DNA from: Rhizobium sp. BT03
GTDB lineage: Bacteria; Pseudomonadota; Alphaproteobacteria; Rhizobiales; Rhizobiaceae
Direction of reading: 5' to 3'
Assembly: GCF_030053155.1 (NCBI RefSeq)
Contig: NZ_CP125640.1
Coordinates: 2,741,501-2,805,500 of the forward strand
DNA: 64,000 nucleotides
Shown: piece by piece, positions 1-8,621 of the stretch
Position numbering within the stretch: the first letter of the stretch is position 1
Layout of the letters: every line of letters starts with the position of its first letter
The notes under the pieces: model-generated
The model's input: the letters and a program-made list of their open reading frames with translations, nothing else
Told to the model about the DNA's origin: nothing
Database searches by the model: none
Program-made: the position numbers and the translations under genes

Positions 1-164
1 GTTACGAAGCCGGCGATTACGTTTCCATGAAGCTCTTCGAAGAGCTGCTGATGGACGAGGAAGGCCATATCGACTTCCTCGAAACGCAGCTCGAGCTGCT
101 CGGGAAGATCGGCGAGAGCAAATACGGCCAGCTCAACGCCGACTCCGCCGACGAAGCCGAATAA
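1..164 (+). CDS. bfr: Bacterioferritin, C-terminal fragment (runs off the left edge)
   Basis: Only the last 53 codons are present, read from base 3 to a TAA at 162-164. The visible peptide contains the ferritin-like stretch [19 protein letters not shown], the last long helix of bacterioferritin, with the acidic E-E-x-H ferroxidase pattern. The protein stores iron as a 24-subunit shell and oxidises Fe(II) at a di-iron centre. The start and heme-binding methionine lie outside the window. The short acidic tail after the helix is ordinary for rhizobial bacterioferritins. The family call is firm for a fragment this size; nothing can be said about upstream regulation. Confidence 0.85.
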   Translation, partial: YEAGDYVSMKLFEELLMDEEGHIDFLETQLELLGKIGESKYGQLNADSADEAE

Positions 165-173
165 GATTCGAAC

Positions 174-203
174 GAAGATCGGCTGCTTAGGCGGCCGGTC
201 TTC
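174..203 (+). terminator. Probable terminator after bacterioferritin
   Basis: An inverted repeat with ten-base arms (GAAGATCGGC and GCCGGTCTTC, one G-T pair) starts ten bases after the bacterioferritin stop. The T-tract is weak (a TATATTATTT stretch follows), so termination efficiency is uncertain. It also lies just beyond the end of the convergent rppH gene. Confidence 0.45.
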
Positions 204-251
204 CCACCCTATATTATTTCAGGCAATACCAATCCGATCATCCCGTATCGG

Positions 252-785
252 TCAGTCTTCCGATTGCAGTGCCGCCAGATGCTGGAACTCGGCCACCACC
301 TGGTCGTAGACGCTGCGCTTGAACGGGACGATCAGGCCCGGCAGCTCCTGCATCGGCTTCCATTCCCAGGAATCGAATTCCGGCTCGTGGCCGCCGGGCG
401 GCGGGTTGATGGCGATCTCGCTGTCGCTGCCCTCGAAGCGGAAAGCGAACCAGCGCTGCGTCTGGCCGCGGAATTTTCCCTTCAATCCGATGCCGATCAG
501 CGCCGGCGGCAGATCATAGTTGATCCAGTCTCTGGCTTCGGCAAGCAGGGTCACCGTCTTGATGCCGGTCTCCTCGTAGAGCTCGCGATAGGCGGCGTCC
601 AACGGATCCTCGCCCTTGTCGATGCCGCCCTGCGGCATCTGCCAGAGCTGCGGCGAGCCGTCATATTCCGAATTGCCGTCGGGAATGCGCCGCCCGGCCC
701 AGACGAGGCCATCGCGGTTCAGGATCATCACGCCGACGCAGGGGCGGTAGGGCAGGTCCTCGGCTTTTACGGTCGCCTGGCTCAT
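252..785 (-). CDS. rppH: RNA pyrophosphohydrolase / dinucleoside polyphosphate hydrolase (Nudix)
   Basis: A 177-residue Nudix hydrolase. Residues 53-75 form a complete Nudix box (G-x5-E-x7-REL-x-EE-x-G-I), which binds the metal used to cleave the pyrophosphate. The WQMPQGG lead-in, C-terminal W-x-W and length fit the RppH/IalA subgroup, which removes 5' pyrophosphate from mRNA and hydrolyses Ap4A-type dinucleotides. In Bartonella the homologue was named invasion protein IalA, but here the role is presumably general RNA turnover. It is the last gene of a minus-strand run after the polysaccharide deacetylase, with a 36-base gap. The ATG at 785 is preceded by a GAGAAGAAG purine stretch. Confidence 0.9.
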   Translation of the reverse strand: MSQATVKAEDLPYRPCVGVMILNRDGLVWAGRRIPDGNSEYDGSPQLWQMPQGGIDKGEDPLDAAYRELYEETGIKTVTLLAEARDWINYDLPPALIGIGLKGKFRGQTQRWFAFRFEGSDSEIAINPPPGGHEPEFDSWEWKPMQELPGLIVPFKRSVYDQVVAEFQHLAALQSED

Positions 786-821
786 CTTCTTCTCCGTTCA
801 GGGATCTCTCCGAGACCGCTC

Positions 822-2012
822 TCAAGGGTTCCGGGGGTCGTTGGAAAGGGCGGCGACGCCGACGATCTCGATACCGCGCATCGCAGCCTCCTCGCTCCAT
901 TTGGCGATGGCGTCGACGCTTTCGTCGAAAGCCGAGGCGACGCCGATCGCCTGGCCGTTCTTGCGGGCGATGCGCTCAAGCTCGTCGAGCTTCTTCAGAA
1001 CGGCGTTGATATCGAGCTGGCCATCGAGCTGCAGATCGGCGAAGGCGTAGGGCAGCTCGGTGCCCTTGGCGACATCAGCCGTCTTCGACTGCGCCGAGGT
1101 GCCGTCGTCGAGGAACAGCAGGCCGCGTTTGCCGATATCGCGCATGACAGGTTCCATGGCGGTGGAATCGGAGAGGAAACGGCCGCCGAGATAGTTCATG
1201 ATGCCGGTATAATTGGTGATTTCGCCCATCGCCTTGTGCAGGTTCTCGATGTTGCGGGCGACCGGTTTCGAGGTCAGCAGCGTCTCGGGACCCGGATCGT
1301 TCGCCGGGTAATCAAACGGCTCGAGCGGCACCTGCAGCAGGATCTCATGGCCGCCGCGGCGGGCCTCCTGCATCCAGCGCTGCAGGCTGTTGCCGCTTGC
1401 GGCAAAGGCAAAGGTGATTTCTTCAGGCAATTCGGCAATGGCGCGCTGCGTCCCGGTCTGGCTGAGGCCGAGACCGCTGACGACGATGGCGATGCGGACG
1501 CCGCGCGCGCCGGATGCGGGGCGGGCATATTGATCCATCGGGCGTCGGCCGTCGGGACCGACGATCGGCAGCCTGCCGAAAGGCGTTTCCTCAAGCAGCG
1601 CTTCATTCGGCTGGGCCGCCATGCGCGGATCCTGGCCGATCTGCATGGCATCGACCAGCACCGGCCCGCCGCCGTCGCGCGGGCGGGGGCTGTATTTGGT
1701 GACGACGGAGCCGTCGCCGGTGACCATCTGCTCGACGTTGGCGCCCGAGCGCGGTTCGGCGCGCGACATGCCGTCCGCCGCCTGGTTGGCGCTCGCCGGT
1801 GGCTGAGGGGTATTGGCAGATGGCGTTGCGGCCTGTTCGGCAGCTGGCTTGGTGCGTTCGAGCCCATCGCCGCGAAACGCCGTATAGAGAGAAAAGCCGC
1901 CTATGGCGAAAAGACAAAGACTGGCAGCGATACGGCCGAGGCGCAGAACACCCGGGCGCCGGCTGCCGGTTTTGCGGTTGCGGCCCAAAGGCGCATGCAG
2001 GTCCGTTCCCAA
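822..2012 (-). CDS. Divergent polysaccharide deacetylase family protein (YibQ/DUF610-like)
   Basis: A 396-residue envelope protein. Residues about 26-47 form a single hydrophobic anchor, followed by a proline/alanine-rich linker and, in the C-terminal half, a divergent polysaccharide deacetylase domain. Recognisable blocks are IAIVVSGLGLSQTGTQ, the GHEILLQVPLEP segment and FLDDGTSAQSK. The lead motif reads VVSGLGLS where classical deacetylases have a metal-binding Asp pair, so enzymatic activity is not assured. The ctpA and EnvC-like genes directly upstream point to work in the periplasm on peptidoglycan or surface glycan. The longest ORF start is used; internal methionines are unlikely because they would remove the anchor. 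Specific substrate unknown. Confidence 0.8.
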   Translation of the reverse strand: MGTDLHAPLGRNRKTGSRRPGVLRLGRIAASLCLFAIGGFSLYTAFRGDGLERTKPAAEQAATPSANTPQPPASANQAADGMSRAEPRSGANVEQMVTGDGSVVTKYSPRPRDGGGPVLVDAMQIGQDPRMAAQPNEALLEETPFGRLPIVGPDGRRPMDQYARPASGARGVRIAIVVSGLGLSQTGTQRAIAELPEEITFAFAASGNSLQRWMQEARRGGHEILLQVPLEPFDYPANDPGPETLLTSKPVARNIENLHKAMGEITNYTGIMNYLGGRFLSDSTAMEPVMRDIGKRGLLFLDDGTSAQSKTADVAKGTELPYAFADLQLDGQLDINAVLKKLDELERIARKNGQAIGVASAFDESVDAIAKWSEEAAMRGIEIVGVAALSNDPRNP

Positions 2013-2089
2013 TTTTTCACCCGCTCCAAAACCGGGAAACAGCAGAAAGGGTCAAGGCCGGGCGAGGTGCCCGGCCTTGGGTTGATCAA

Positions 2090-3412
2090 TTACTTGGCAA
2101 CGACGGCTTTATCCGGGTTCGGCGGGAAGGCCGGGTCGGTTTTCTTGCCGCGCAGCAGATCGAGCGCGTAGTTCAACTGAACGTCGTCCTTCGGATCCGG
2201 CGGCACATAGGCTACCGAGCCCGAACCTTCGTCGGTCTCGCTCTGGCCCTTGATGTGGCCGCGCAGGCTGGATTCGCCTTCGGTTACCATCTTGCCCTGC
2301 AGTTCCTCCGGCAGCGGCTCCTCGACCTTGATGTCGGGGGTGATGCCGGTACCCTGGATCGAGCGGCCCGACGGCGTATAGTAGAGCGCCGTGGTCAGGC
2401 GCAGCGCGCCGTTTTCGCCGAGCGGGATGATCGTCTGGACGGAGCCCTTGCCGAAGGAGCGGGTGCCGAGAACGGTGGCGCGGCGCAGATCCTGAAGAGC
2501 GCCGGCGACGATTTCCGATGCGGAGGCCGAACCGCCATTGATCAGCACGATTACCGGCTTGCCATCCGTCAGGTCGCCCGGGCCGGCATTGAAGCGGCGG
2601 GTTTCATCGGGATTGCGGCCGCGGGTCGACACGACTTCGCCGCGCTGCAACAGCGCATCGGAGACGTTGATCGCCTGGTCGAGCAGACCGCCCGGATTGA
2701 GGCGCAGGTCGAGGACATAACCCTTCAGCTTGTCGGCCGGAACGGTGTCCTTGATCTTCTTGATCGCCTTTTCCATGTCGGGATAGGTCTTCTCTGTGAA
2801 GGAGATGATGCGGAGATAACCGACATCGTCCTCGACGCGCGACTTGACGGCCTGGACGGCGACGACGTCACGGACGATCGTCAGCTCGATCGGCTTGTCG
2901 GCGCCCTTGCGGATCAGCGTCAGCTTGATTGGCGTGTTGACGGCGCCGCGCATCTTCTCGACGGCATCCTCAAGCTTCAGGCCGCGCACGGACTGGCCGT
3001 CGATCTCGGAGATATAATCGCCGGCGAGAACACCGGCCTTGGCGGCGGGCGTATCGTCGATCGGGGTGATGACCTTGACGAGCTCGTCTTCCATGGTGAC
3101 TTCGATGCCGAGGCCGCCGAACTCACCCTTGGTCTGGGTGCGCATGTCCTCGGCGTCCTTCGCATTCATATAGCTCGAATGCGGATCCAGCGAGGAAAGC
3201 ATGCCGTTGATGGCGTTTTCGATCAGCTTGTCTTCGGCCGGCGGCGTCACATATTGGGCGCGCACACGCTCGAAGACGTCGCCGAACACCGAGAGTTCCT
3301 TGTAGGTGGACGATCCGGCCGCTTCTGCCGGCACGCCCGCCGAGTAAATGACGCTCATGGCGGTCGCACCCATCAATGCGCCGACCAGAACAAGAGAAGC
3401 CCTACGAATCAT
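2090..3412 (-). CDS. ctpA: Carboxy-terminal processing protease, S41 family
   Basis: A 440-residue periplasmic protease. It has an N-terminal signal or anchor (MIRRASLVLVGALMGATA), a PDZ domain around residues 90-170 and an S41 catalytic domain. The RLNPGG substrate-carboxylate motif, the serine of GSASASEIVAGAL (near residue 295) and the lysine of SFGKGSVQT (near residue 320) make up the Ser-Lys machinery. CtpA-type enzymes trim C-termini of envelope proteins and control peptidoglycan hydrolases. A longer ORF reaches 3487, but the ATG at 3412 is preferred because it starts directly at the signal peptide. That start overlaps the end of the EnvC-like gene by 11 bases, suggesting translational coupling and a shared function in cell-wall remodelling. 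Confidence 0.93.
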   Translation of the reverse strand: MIRRASLVLVGALMGATAMSVIYSAGVPAEAAGSSTYKELSVFGDVFERVRAQYVTPPAEDKLIENAINGMLSSLDPHSSYMNAKDAEDMRTQTKGEFGGLGIEVTMEDELVKVITPIDDTPAAKAGVLAGDYISEIDGQSVRGLKLEDAVEKMRGAVNTPIKLTLIRKGADKPIELTIVRDVVAVQAVKSRVEDDVGYLRIISFTEKTYPDMEKAIKKIKDTVPADKLKGYVLDLRLNPGGLLDQAINVSDALLQRGEVVSTRGRNPDETRRFNAGPGDLTDGKPVIVLINGGSASASEIVAGALQDLRRATVLGTRSFGKGSVQTIIPLGENGALRLTTALYYTPSGRSIQGTGITPDIKVEEPLPEELQGKMVTEGESSLRGHIKGQSETDEGSGSVAYVPPDPKDDVQLNYALDLLRGKKTDPAFPPNPDKAVVAK

Positions 3413-4832
3413 TGCGTGCCTTTCCAGTGTCTTTGGCGGTCCACCACGGTCGGGAATCGACCGGTTTACCGTCCTTTCGAAATTCAATGTAAAGCGTTGG
3501 CCGGTCCGTTTCCAGCGCCAATGCAGTCGCGCTTGCCACTCTTTTCGCCCCCATCACGGCGAGCGGCTCGCCGGAGAAAACGAATTTTCCCTGACGGGTA
3601 TTGATCGTATCCATTCCCGAGAGAACCAAGTGGTAGCCATCGCCGGTGTCGAGGATGATCATCTGGCCGTAACTGCGGAAAGCGCCGGCGAAAACCACCA
3701 GGCCATCGGCAGGCGCCGTCACCACCGTCTCCGGATTGGTGGCGACCGTCATTCCCATCGCCTCGTGCCCGGTGCCGTCGGCATCGCCGAACTGGCGCAG
3801 GATATCGCCCGCAACGGGCACCTCCAATTTCGCCTTCAATTCTCCGAAGGGATATGCGGGCGCAATGCGGTTTTTATCGGGCACACCGCTGTCGGCCAGG
3901 GCCTTGGCCTGGGCGCGCTGCTCGTCGGTCATCAGCCTGCGGTTCTCCTCCGCCTGCCGGGCGGCGGCGGCCGCGTCACGCACCGAAGCGATCTCGGATT
4001 CCATCGAGGCGACGAGGCCTTCGAGGCTGGTCGCCTTGCCCGCCAGTTCCTCGGAACGTTTCCTTTCGGCCTGCAGTTCGGCGGCGTTGCTGCGGCTGAG
4101 CTTGTCGTTTTCGGCAAGCAGCAGGTCCATGCGCCGCTCTTCCTCGATACCGTTGGTCATCGTCGCGGTCAGGCCGGCCTTCTCGGCGGCACTTGCGGCC
4201 TGCAAGGCGGCGAGGCTTGCCAGGTCTCCGGCCAGCTTGTCGGTTTCCTTGCGGATGCCCGGAACAACGGCGCCGAGCAGGATGGCGCTGCGCACCGAGG
4301 CGAGCGCGTCGTCAGGTGTGACGAGCAAAGCGGGCGGCGGGTTGCGGCCCATGCGCTGCAGCGCCGCCAGCACTTCGGCCAGAAGGCCGCGGCGCTCGTG
4401 CAGGGACCGGCGGATGCCATCCTCCTTGACGCCGAGATCGGCAAGCTTCTTCTCGCTTTCGAGGATCTGCTTGTCGAGCCCCTTGCGGCGGGCGGCAGAC
4501 TCGATCAGCGCCTGGCGGATGCTTTGTGTGCTCTTGTCCAGATCGGCGATGCTCTGCTGAAGCGCGCTCACCTTGTCGCTGGACAGGCTGATCGTTTTCG
4601 ACAGGGTTTCGAGCTCGGCGCGGGTCTTATCCCGTTTGGCGGCCAGTTCGGCGGCCGGATCGGGCGGCGGCGGCTCGGCTGCCGGCTGCTGGGCAGACGG
4701 TGCCGCTTCAGGCGCGGCATCCTGCGCCCGGACGATGAAGGGATCTGCCGTCACGGCAATCACCGCCACACCGATACCGGCCGCGATAGCCGGCAGGATC
4801 ATGCGGTGTCGCCTGGTGGATGCTCTCGTCAT
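3402..4832 (-). CDS. EnvC-like murein hydrolase activator (coiled coil plus degenerate M23/LytM domain)
   Basis: A 476-residue protein. It has an N-terminal hydrophobic segment (about residues 11-28), an Ala/Pro/Glu linker, a long coiled coil (about 60-300, rich in K, E, L and heptads) and a C-terminal LytM/M23 domain (about 335-460). In active LytM enzymes the zinc ligands are H-x-G-x-D and H-x-H. Here the corresponding stretches read GHEAMGMT and YHLVLSG, so the ligand set is incomplete. This matches EnvC, which does not cleave peptidoglycan but activates amidases at the septum. The gene sits between rlmH and ctpA and overlaps ctpA. An internal ATG at 4802 (MILPAIAAG) is an alternative start. 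Confidence 0.85.
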   Translation of the reverse strand: MTRASTRRHRMILPAIAAGIGVAVIAVTADPFIVRAQDAAPEAAPSAQQPAAEPPPPDPAAELAAKRDKTRAELETLSKTISLSSDKVSALQQSIADLDKSTQSIRQALIESAARRKGLDKQILESEKKLADLGVKEDGIRRSLHERRGLLAEVLAALQRMGRNPPPALLVTPDDALASVRSAILLGAVVPGIRKETDKLAGDLASLAALQAASAAEKAGLTATMTNGIEEERRMDLLLAENDKLSRSNAAELQAERKRSEELAGKATSLEGLVASMESEIASVRDAAAAARQAEENRRLMTDEQRAQAKALADSGVPDKNRIAPAYPFGELKAKLEVPVAGDILRQFGDADGTGHEAMGMTVATNPETVVTAPADGLVVFAGAFRSYGQMIILDTGDGYHLVLSGMDTINTRQGKFVFSGEPLAVMGAKRVASATALALETDRPTLYIEFRKDGKPVDSRPWWTAKDTGKARNDS

Positions 4833-4966
4833 GCGTGTTGGGGCACTTTCTTAAATCGCGCGGAGACTAAGCTGATTTGGCGCGCTTTGCCAGAAAGTTT
4901 GAAGCACAACGGCCGGCCGAGCAAACACGGCTGCGTGACAATGTGGCGCATCGGGCCGATGCTGCA

Positions 4967-5449
4967 TCAGACGCGGTGATAGGGGTGGCCGGACAGGATG
5001 GTCACGGCGCGATAGAGCTGTTCGGCAATCAGCGTGCGCACGAGCTGATGCGGCCAGGTCATCTTACCCAGGCAAAGCGTGGCGTCGGCACGGTCGTAGA
5101 GGGAGGGATCGAGGCCGTCGGCGCCGCCGATGGCGATGGTCAGCTCGCGTTTGCCCTGGTCACGATAGGCGCCAAGCAGGCCCGCGAAGGCTTCGCTGTC
5201 GAGCGCCTTGCCGCGTTCGTCGAGAAGAATGAGGACGCTGCCATCGGCAAGCGATTTCACGAGCTGCGCCGCTTCCTCGCGCTTGCGGGTTTCCGCATGG
5301 GAGGCGCGGCTTTCGGCCACTTCGGCAACACGGGCAAGTTCGAGGCCGACGGCAGGGCCGGCCTTGGCGAAACGGTCGAAATAACGGGCCGCAAGATCCT
5401 TTTCGGGGCCGGATTTCAGCCGTCCCACCGCAAAAAGACCAACTCGCAT
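4967..5449 (-). CDS. rlmH: 23S rRNA pseudouridine-1915 N3-methyltransferase
   Basis: A 160-residue SPOUT-class methyltransferase of standard RlmH length. It shows the family start MRVGLFAVGRLK, the LLDERGKALDSEAFA block and the SAM-binding knot motif IAIGGADGLD, and ends in HPYHRV, matching the canonical HPYHR terminus. RlmH methylates pseudouridine 1915 in helix 69 of 23S rRNA on intact 70S ribosomes. It follows rsfS on the same strand with a gap of about 116 bases, a common bacterial arrangement. Identification is secure. Confidence 0.95.
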   Translation of the reverse strand: MRVGLFAVGRLKSGPEKDLAARYFDRFAKAGPAVGLELARVAEVAESRASHAETRKREEAAQLVKSLADGSVLILLDERGKALDSEAFAGLLGAYRDQGKRELTIAIGGADGLDPSLYDRADATLCLGKMTWPHQLVRTLIAEQLYRAVTILSGHPYHRV

Positions 5450-5565
5450 TCATCCGCTCCTGCTGATGCGGCACATCGGGCGCACGAGGCGCCACCGGCC
5501 GGTTTTCCTATTGCCCGGCCAGCCAATGCCACGTTCAGGCGCCGGACAGAATGCCGGCCTGCCTG

Positions 5566-6009
5566 TCAGTGCCGCGTTTCTTCATCCATATCCGGAGCCG
5601 CCCACATCTTTTCGATGTTGTAGAACTCGCGGATTTCGGGACGGAACACATGCACGATAATATCACCGGTGTCGATCAGCACCCAATCGCCGCCTTCCTG
5701 GCCTTCGACGCGGGCCGTGCCGAGGCCGTCGTCCTTCAGGTCGGTGAGCAGGTGATCCGAGATCGCCATGACATGCCTGTTCGAGCGGCCGGAGACGACG
5801 ATCATGTAGTCTCCCAGCGCCGATTTTCCGGCAATGTCGATGGTGACGATATCTTCAGCTTTGGAGTCCTCGAGGCTGGCGAGGACGGTTTCTAGGGCGC
5901 GGGCGGCGGCATCGGCGCCACGTTCCGCACTCTTCGGGATAACGGCGAACGTTTTTCCCTTGGCGTGTACTGTTGTCAGTGCTTTCCCTTTCCTGGAATG
6001 ACAAACCAT
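5566..6009 (-). CDS. rsfS: Ribosomal silencing factor RsfS
   Basis: RsfS/DUF143 protein that binds L14 (uL14) and blocks subunit joining when nutrients are short. The core is clear: EDIVTIDIAGKSALGDYMIV, then SGRSNRHVMAISDHL, DWVLIDTGDIIVHVF and REFYNIEKMW. The start is uncertain. ATG 6009 gives 147 residues, and the ORF stays open to an ATG at 6060. A strong purine stretch (AGGAAAGGGAAAG) lies just before a CTG at 5979 within ALTTVHAKGK, so a shorter product is possible. The gene reads towards rlmH and is divergent from modE. It is normally next to nadD but is separated from it here by the mod genes. Confidence 0.9.
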   Translation of the reverse strand: MVCHSRKGKALTTVHAKGKTFAVIPKSAERGADAAARALETVLASLEDSKAEDIVTIDIAGKSALGDYMIVVSGRSNRHVMAISDHLLTDLKDDGLGTARVEGQEGGDWVLIDTGDIIVHVFRPEIREFYNIEKMWAAPDMDEETRH

Positions 6010-6218
6010 GCACAACACAAGATCCGATCGGGATCGGATCATGGTTAAGATAGGCATCAAACCATTAATGTTTCAAGACGTGCTAAGATACAGAACGGTC
6101 GAAAATCCGATCTGGCGTCCGAATTGAAGAATATTGCCGCGAGGGCTGCTGGTGCGGGCGGTGTACAGTTTCCGTACCGCCGCGTAAAGTGCGGCAAATT
6201 TCACGATTTCACGATTCG

Positions 6219-6578
6219 ATGACCGATCCAGCCGCAAAAACACTCGTGCCCGTCCTGCGAATCAGCTTCCCGGACGAGGATCGTCTCGGTCACGGCAAGA
6301 TGGAGCTCTTGGAGCATATCCGCGCCACCGGATCGATCTCGGCGGCGGGGCGGGCGATGGACATGTCCTATCGCCGCGCGTGGCTGCTGGTCAGCGAAAT
6401 GAACCGGATGTTCCGCGAACAGGTGGTGGAGCCGCAGCGCGGCGGCCAGAAGGGCGGCGGCGCGGCGCTGACGCCGTTCGGCGAAGAATTGCTCGAGCGT
6501 TTCCGCCGGATGGAAAAGACGATACGCGAAAGCCTCGCCGAGGATCTCGCCTGGCTCGAAGGCAAGCGCAGGCTGTAA
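6219..6578 (+). CDS. modE: ModE-like molybdate regulator, DNA-binding domain only
   Basis: A 119-residue winged helix-turn-helix protein matching the N-terminal half of ModE. The recognition region LLEHIRATGSISAAGRAMDM, then SYRRAWLLVSEMNR, and the GG-rich wing (RGGQKGGGAALT-x-FG) are typical. There is no C-terminal Mop/TOBE molybdate-binding domain, so sensing must differ from E. coli ModE; single-domain members exist in alphaproteobacteria. It converges on modC with a 28-base gap. ATG 6219 (MTDPAAK) is preferred; an in-frame ATG at 6189 would add ten poorly conserved residues. Likely target: the ModE-type box upstream of modA. Confidence 0.85.
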   Translation: MTDPAAKTLVPVLRISFPDEDRLGHGKMELLEHIRATGSISAAGRAMDMSYRRAWLLVSEMNRMFREQVVEPQRGGQKGGGAALTPFGEELLERFRRMEKTIRESLAEDLAWLEGKRRL

Positions 6579-6606
6579 GGGGGCGCAGCCTTTGGGGAGG
6601 CGCTGT

Positions 6607-7674
6607 TCAGGCCTCCAGAGCAACCGTCTTGATGACGGCAAAGACGGTCTTGCCGGGCTGAAGATCGAGGCGCTCGCAGGACAGCACTGTGATGCGAGAG
6701 AGAATGGTGTCGCCGCCGCAATCGAGCCGGATTTCCACCGTTCCGTCCTCGTCCGGCGATATCGCCGCGATCCTGCCTTCGAGAATGTTCAGTGCGCTGA
6801 GGCCCTCGGGCCTGGCGGTCGCCAGCATGACGTCTCGCGACGGAATGCGGATGCGCACCGGCCTGCCTGGCGCAAGCGCTGCACCGGGGATGTGCAACTG
6901 GCCAGATTTCAGCGCGACAGTCGACAGGTGGTGGCGTGGATCGAAGCTTTCGACCGTGCCTTCGAGAAGCGCGCCCGCCTCTCTCCGATCAGCCGCCGCA
7001 GACGGACGGCTCAATATGTCGACGGCCGGGCCGATCGCTTCCACCTTGCCGTCGCTGAGGACGACCACCTGGTTTGCCAGCCGCGCCACCTCGGCGATCG
7101 AATGGCTGACATAGATGATCGGAATTTCGGTCTGGTCCCGCAATCGCTCTAGATAGGGCAGGATCTCGGCCTTGCGCGCCTCGTCGAGGGCCGCCAGCGG
7201 TTCGTCCATCAGCAGCAGGCGGGGCGCGGCGAGAAGGGCGCGGCCGATGGCGACGCGCTGCTTTTCGCCGCCGGAAAGTTTTGCCGGGCTGCGCTCCAGC
7301 AGCGGCCCGATGCCGAGCAGGTCGACGATGTGTTCGAAGCTCTCGCCGCCTGCGGTTTTCGCCGTAAACCAGCGGCCGTAGGAGAGATTGGCGCGGACGC
7401 TGAGATGCGGGAAGAGCCGGGCCTCCTGGAAGACATAACCGAAGCGGCGGCGATGTTTGGGGACGAAGGTGTCGGTTGCGGTTTCGGTCAGGGCCTCGCC
7501 GTCGAGGACGACGCGGCCTTCGTCCGGGCGGGCGAGGCCGGCGATGATGCGGATCAGCGAGGTCTTGCCGGAGCCGGAGCGGCCGAACAGCGCGGTGACG
7601 CCACGCTCGGAGGTGAAGGCGGCGTCGAGCGAAAAGCCGCCGAGCCTTTGTTTTGCCGCGACGATCAGCGTCAT
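6607..7674 (-). CDS. modC: Molybdate ABC transporter ATP-binding protein
   Basis: A 355-residue ATPase driving molybdate import. Walker [10 protein letters not shown] is at residues 31-39, the ABC signature LSGGEKQR at 133-140 and Walker B LLLMDEP at 153-159. The C-terminal ~65 residues form a TOBE/Mop domain (for example [13 protein letters not shown] and VEIRLDCGG) that binds oxyanion and can regulate transport. The ATG at 7674 overlaps the modB stop by four bases (ATGA), so modB and modC are coupled. The open frame continues upstream through modB to 8343, but only the part from 7674 is ModC. With ModE lacking its own sensor domain, this is the only molybdate-binding Mop/TOBE domain in the locus. 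Confidence 0.95.
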   Translation of the reverse strand: MTLIVAAKQRLGGFSLDAAFTSERGVTALFGRSGSGKTSLIRIIAGLARPDEGRVVLDGEALTETATDTFVPKHRRRFGYVFQEARLFPHLSVRANLSYGRWFTAKTAGGESFEHIVDLLGIGPLLERSPAKLSGGEKQRVAIGRALLAAPRLLLMDEPLAALDEARKAEILPYLERLRDQTEIPIIYVSHSIAEVARLANQVVVLSDGKVEAIGPAVDILSRPSAAADRREAGALLEGTVESFDPRHHLSTVALKSGQLHIPGAALAPGRPVRIRIPSRDVMLATARPEGLSALNILEGRIAAISPDEDGTVEIRLDCGGDTILSRITVLSCERLDLQPGKTVFAVIKTVALEA

Positions 7675-8372
7675 TCCGGATCGATCCTTTGGCAGGCGAG
7701 GCGGGCGAGGAATTCGGAGGCGAGCAGCGCGGCCATGGAAATGATAATAGCGACGAACGTCAGGCGCAGCGCGCCGGCGTCGCCTCCCGGCACCTGGGTG
7801 AAGGTGTAGATCGCTGATGACAGCGTCTGGGTTTCGCCCGGGATGTTGGAGACGAAGGTGATCGTCGCGCCGAATTCGCCCATCGCTTTGGCGAAGGACA
7901 GGATCATGCCGGTGATGATGCCGGGCAGGGTCAGCGGCAGGGTGATCGTCAAAAACACCCAGGCGGGACCGGCGCCGAGGGTTCCGGCCGCCTCCTCCAG
8001 CTTGCGGTCGACCGCCTCGATCGACAGGCGGATGCTGCGCACCATCAGCGGAAAGGCCATGACGGCGCAGGCGAGTGCTGCACCCGTCCAGCGGAAGGAA
8101 AGAACGATGCCGAAATACTGGTCGAGCAGGCTGCCGACCGGACCGCGGCGGCCGAACAGGATGAGAAGAAGGAAGCCGGTGACGACGGGGGGCAGGATCA
8201 GCGGCAGGTGCACGATGCCGTTCAGCAGCGACTTGCCCCAGAAGCGGCCGCGGGCAAGCAGCAGGGCGACGAAGATGCCGAAGGGCAGGCTCGCCAGCAT
8301 GGCGACAAAAGAGACGCGCAGGCTGAGCAGGATCGCCGTCCATTCCTCATTGCTCAGGCCGAAGATGTCCAA
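7671..8372 (-). CDS. modB: Molybdate ABC transporter permease
   Basis: A 233-residue inner-membrane permease with about five hydrophobic segments. It carries the family blocks [20 protein letters not shown] (the EAA coupling loop that contacts ModC) and [17 protein letters not shown]. The start codon is TTG at 8372; a GGAG lies about 12 bases upstream. It overlaps modC by four bases. The gap to modA is unusually large for this operon (249 bases) because a palindromic element sits there, so modBC may be expressed less than modA. Confidence 0.95.
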   Translation of the reverse strand: MDIFGLSNEEWTAILLSLRVSFVAMLASLPFGIFVALLLARGRFWGKSLLNGIVHLPLILPPVVTGFLLLILFGRRGPVGSLLDQYFGIVLSFRWTGAALACAVMAFPLMVRSIRLSIEAVDRKLEEAAGTLGAGPAWVFLTITLPLTLPGIITGMILSFAKAMGEFGATITFVSNIPGETQTLSSAIYTFTQVPGGDAGALRLTFVAIIISMAALLASEFLARLACQRIDPE

Positions 8373-8396
8373 ATGCGATTGTCTCCAACATCAAAG

Positions 8397-8573
8397 GCTC
8401 GCTGAGGCGAGCCTCAGTTTGGCGACAAGTCTCTCTCCCTCTCCGACGTCATCCTCGGCCTTGTGCCGAGGATCTGCTGCCCTATCGACCGGGGGCAGAT
8501 GCTCGGGACAAGCCCGAGCATGACGAAAGAGGAGTTGGCCGACTTTGTCAGCAGCCTGAGCCTCAGTGAGCCC
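8397..8573. repeat. Nested palindromic intergenic element (RIME/MITE-like) between modA and modB
   Basis: The outer ends form a 13-base terminal inverted repeat with one mismatch (GGCTCGCTGAGGC at 8397 and its complement ending at 8573). Inside, 8447-8525 is a second inverted pair of about 35 bases, each arm being itself a hairpin (TCCTCGGCCTTGTGCCGAGGA and GCTCGGGACAAGCCCGAGC type). This TCATCCTCGG...CCGAGGA style is common in intergenic regions of Rhizobiales. No ORF is present. It lies within the modABC transcript and could attenuate or stabilise mRNA. Confidence 0.75.
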
Positions 8574-8621
8574 TTACGCTAGGCTGTCGCTATTGATTCC
8601 GCAATCATGCCAACCGCTCAA

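Noticed and set aside
264..2171. 635-codon plus-strand frame across rppH and the deacetylase gene
   Set aside because: Antisense to two recognisable genes and rich in Arg/Ala; no conserved block.
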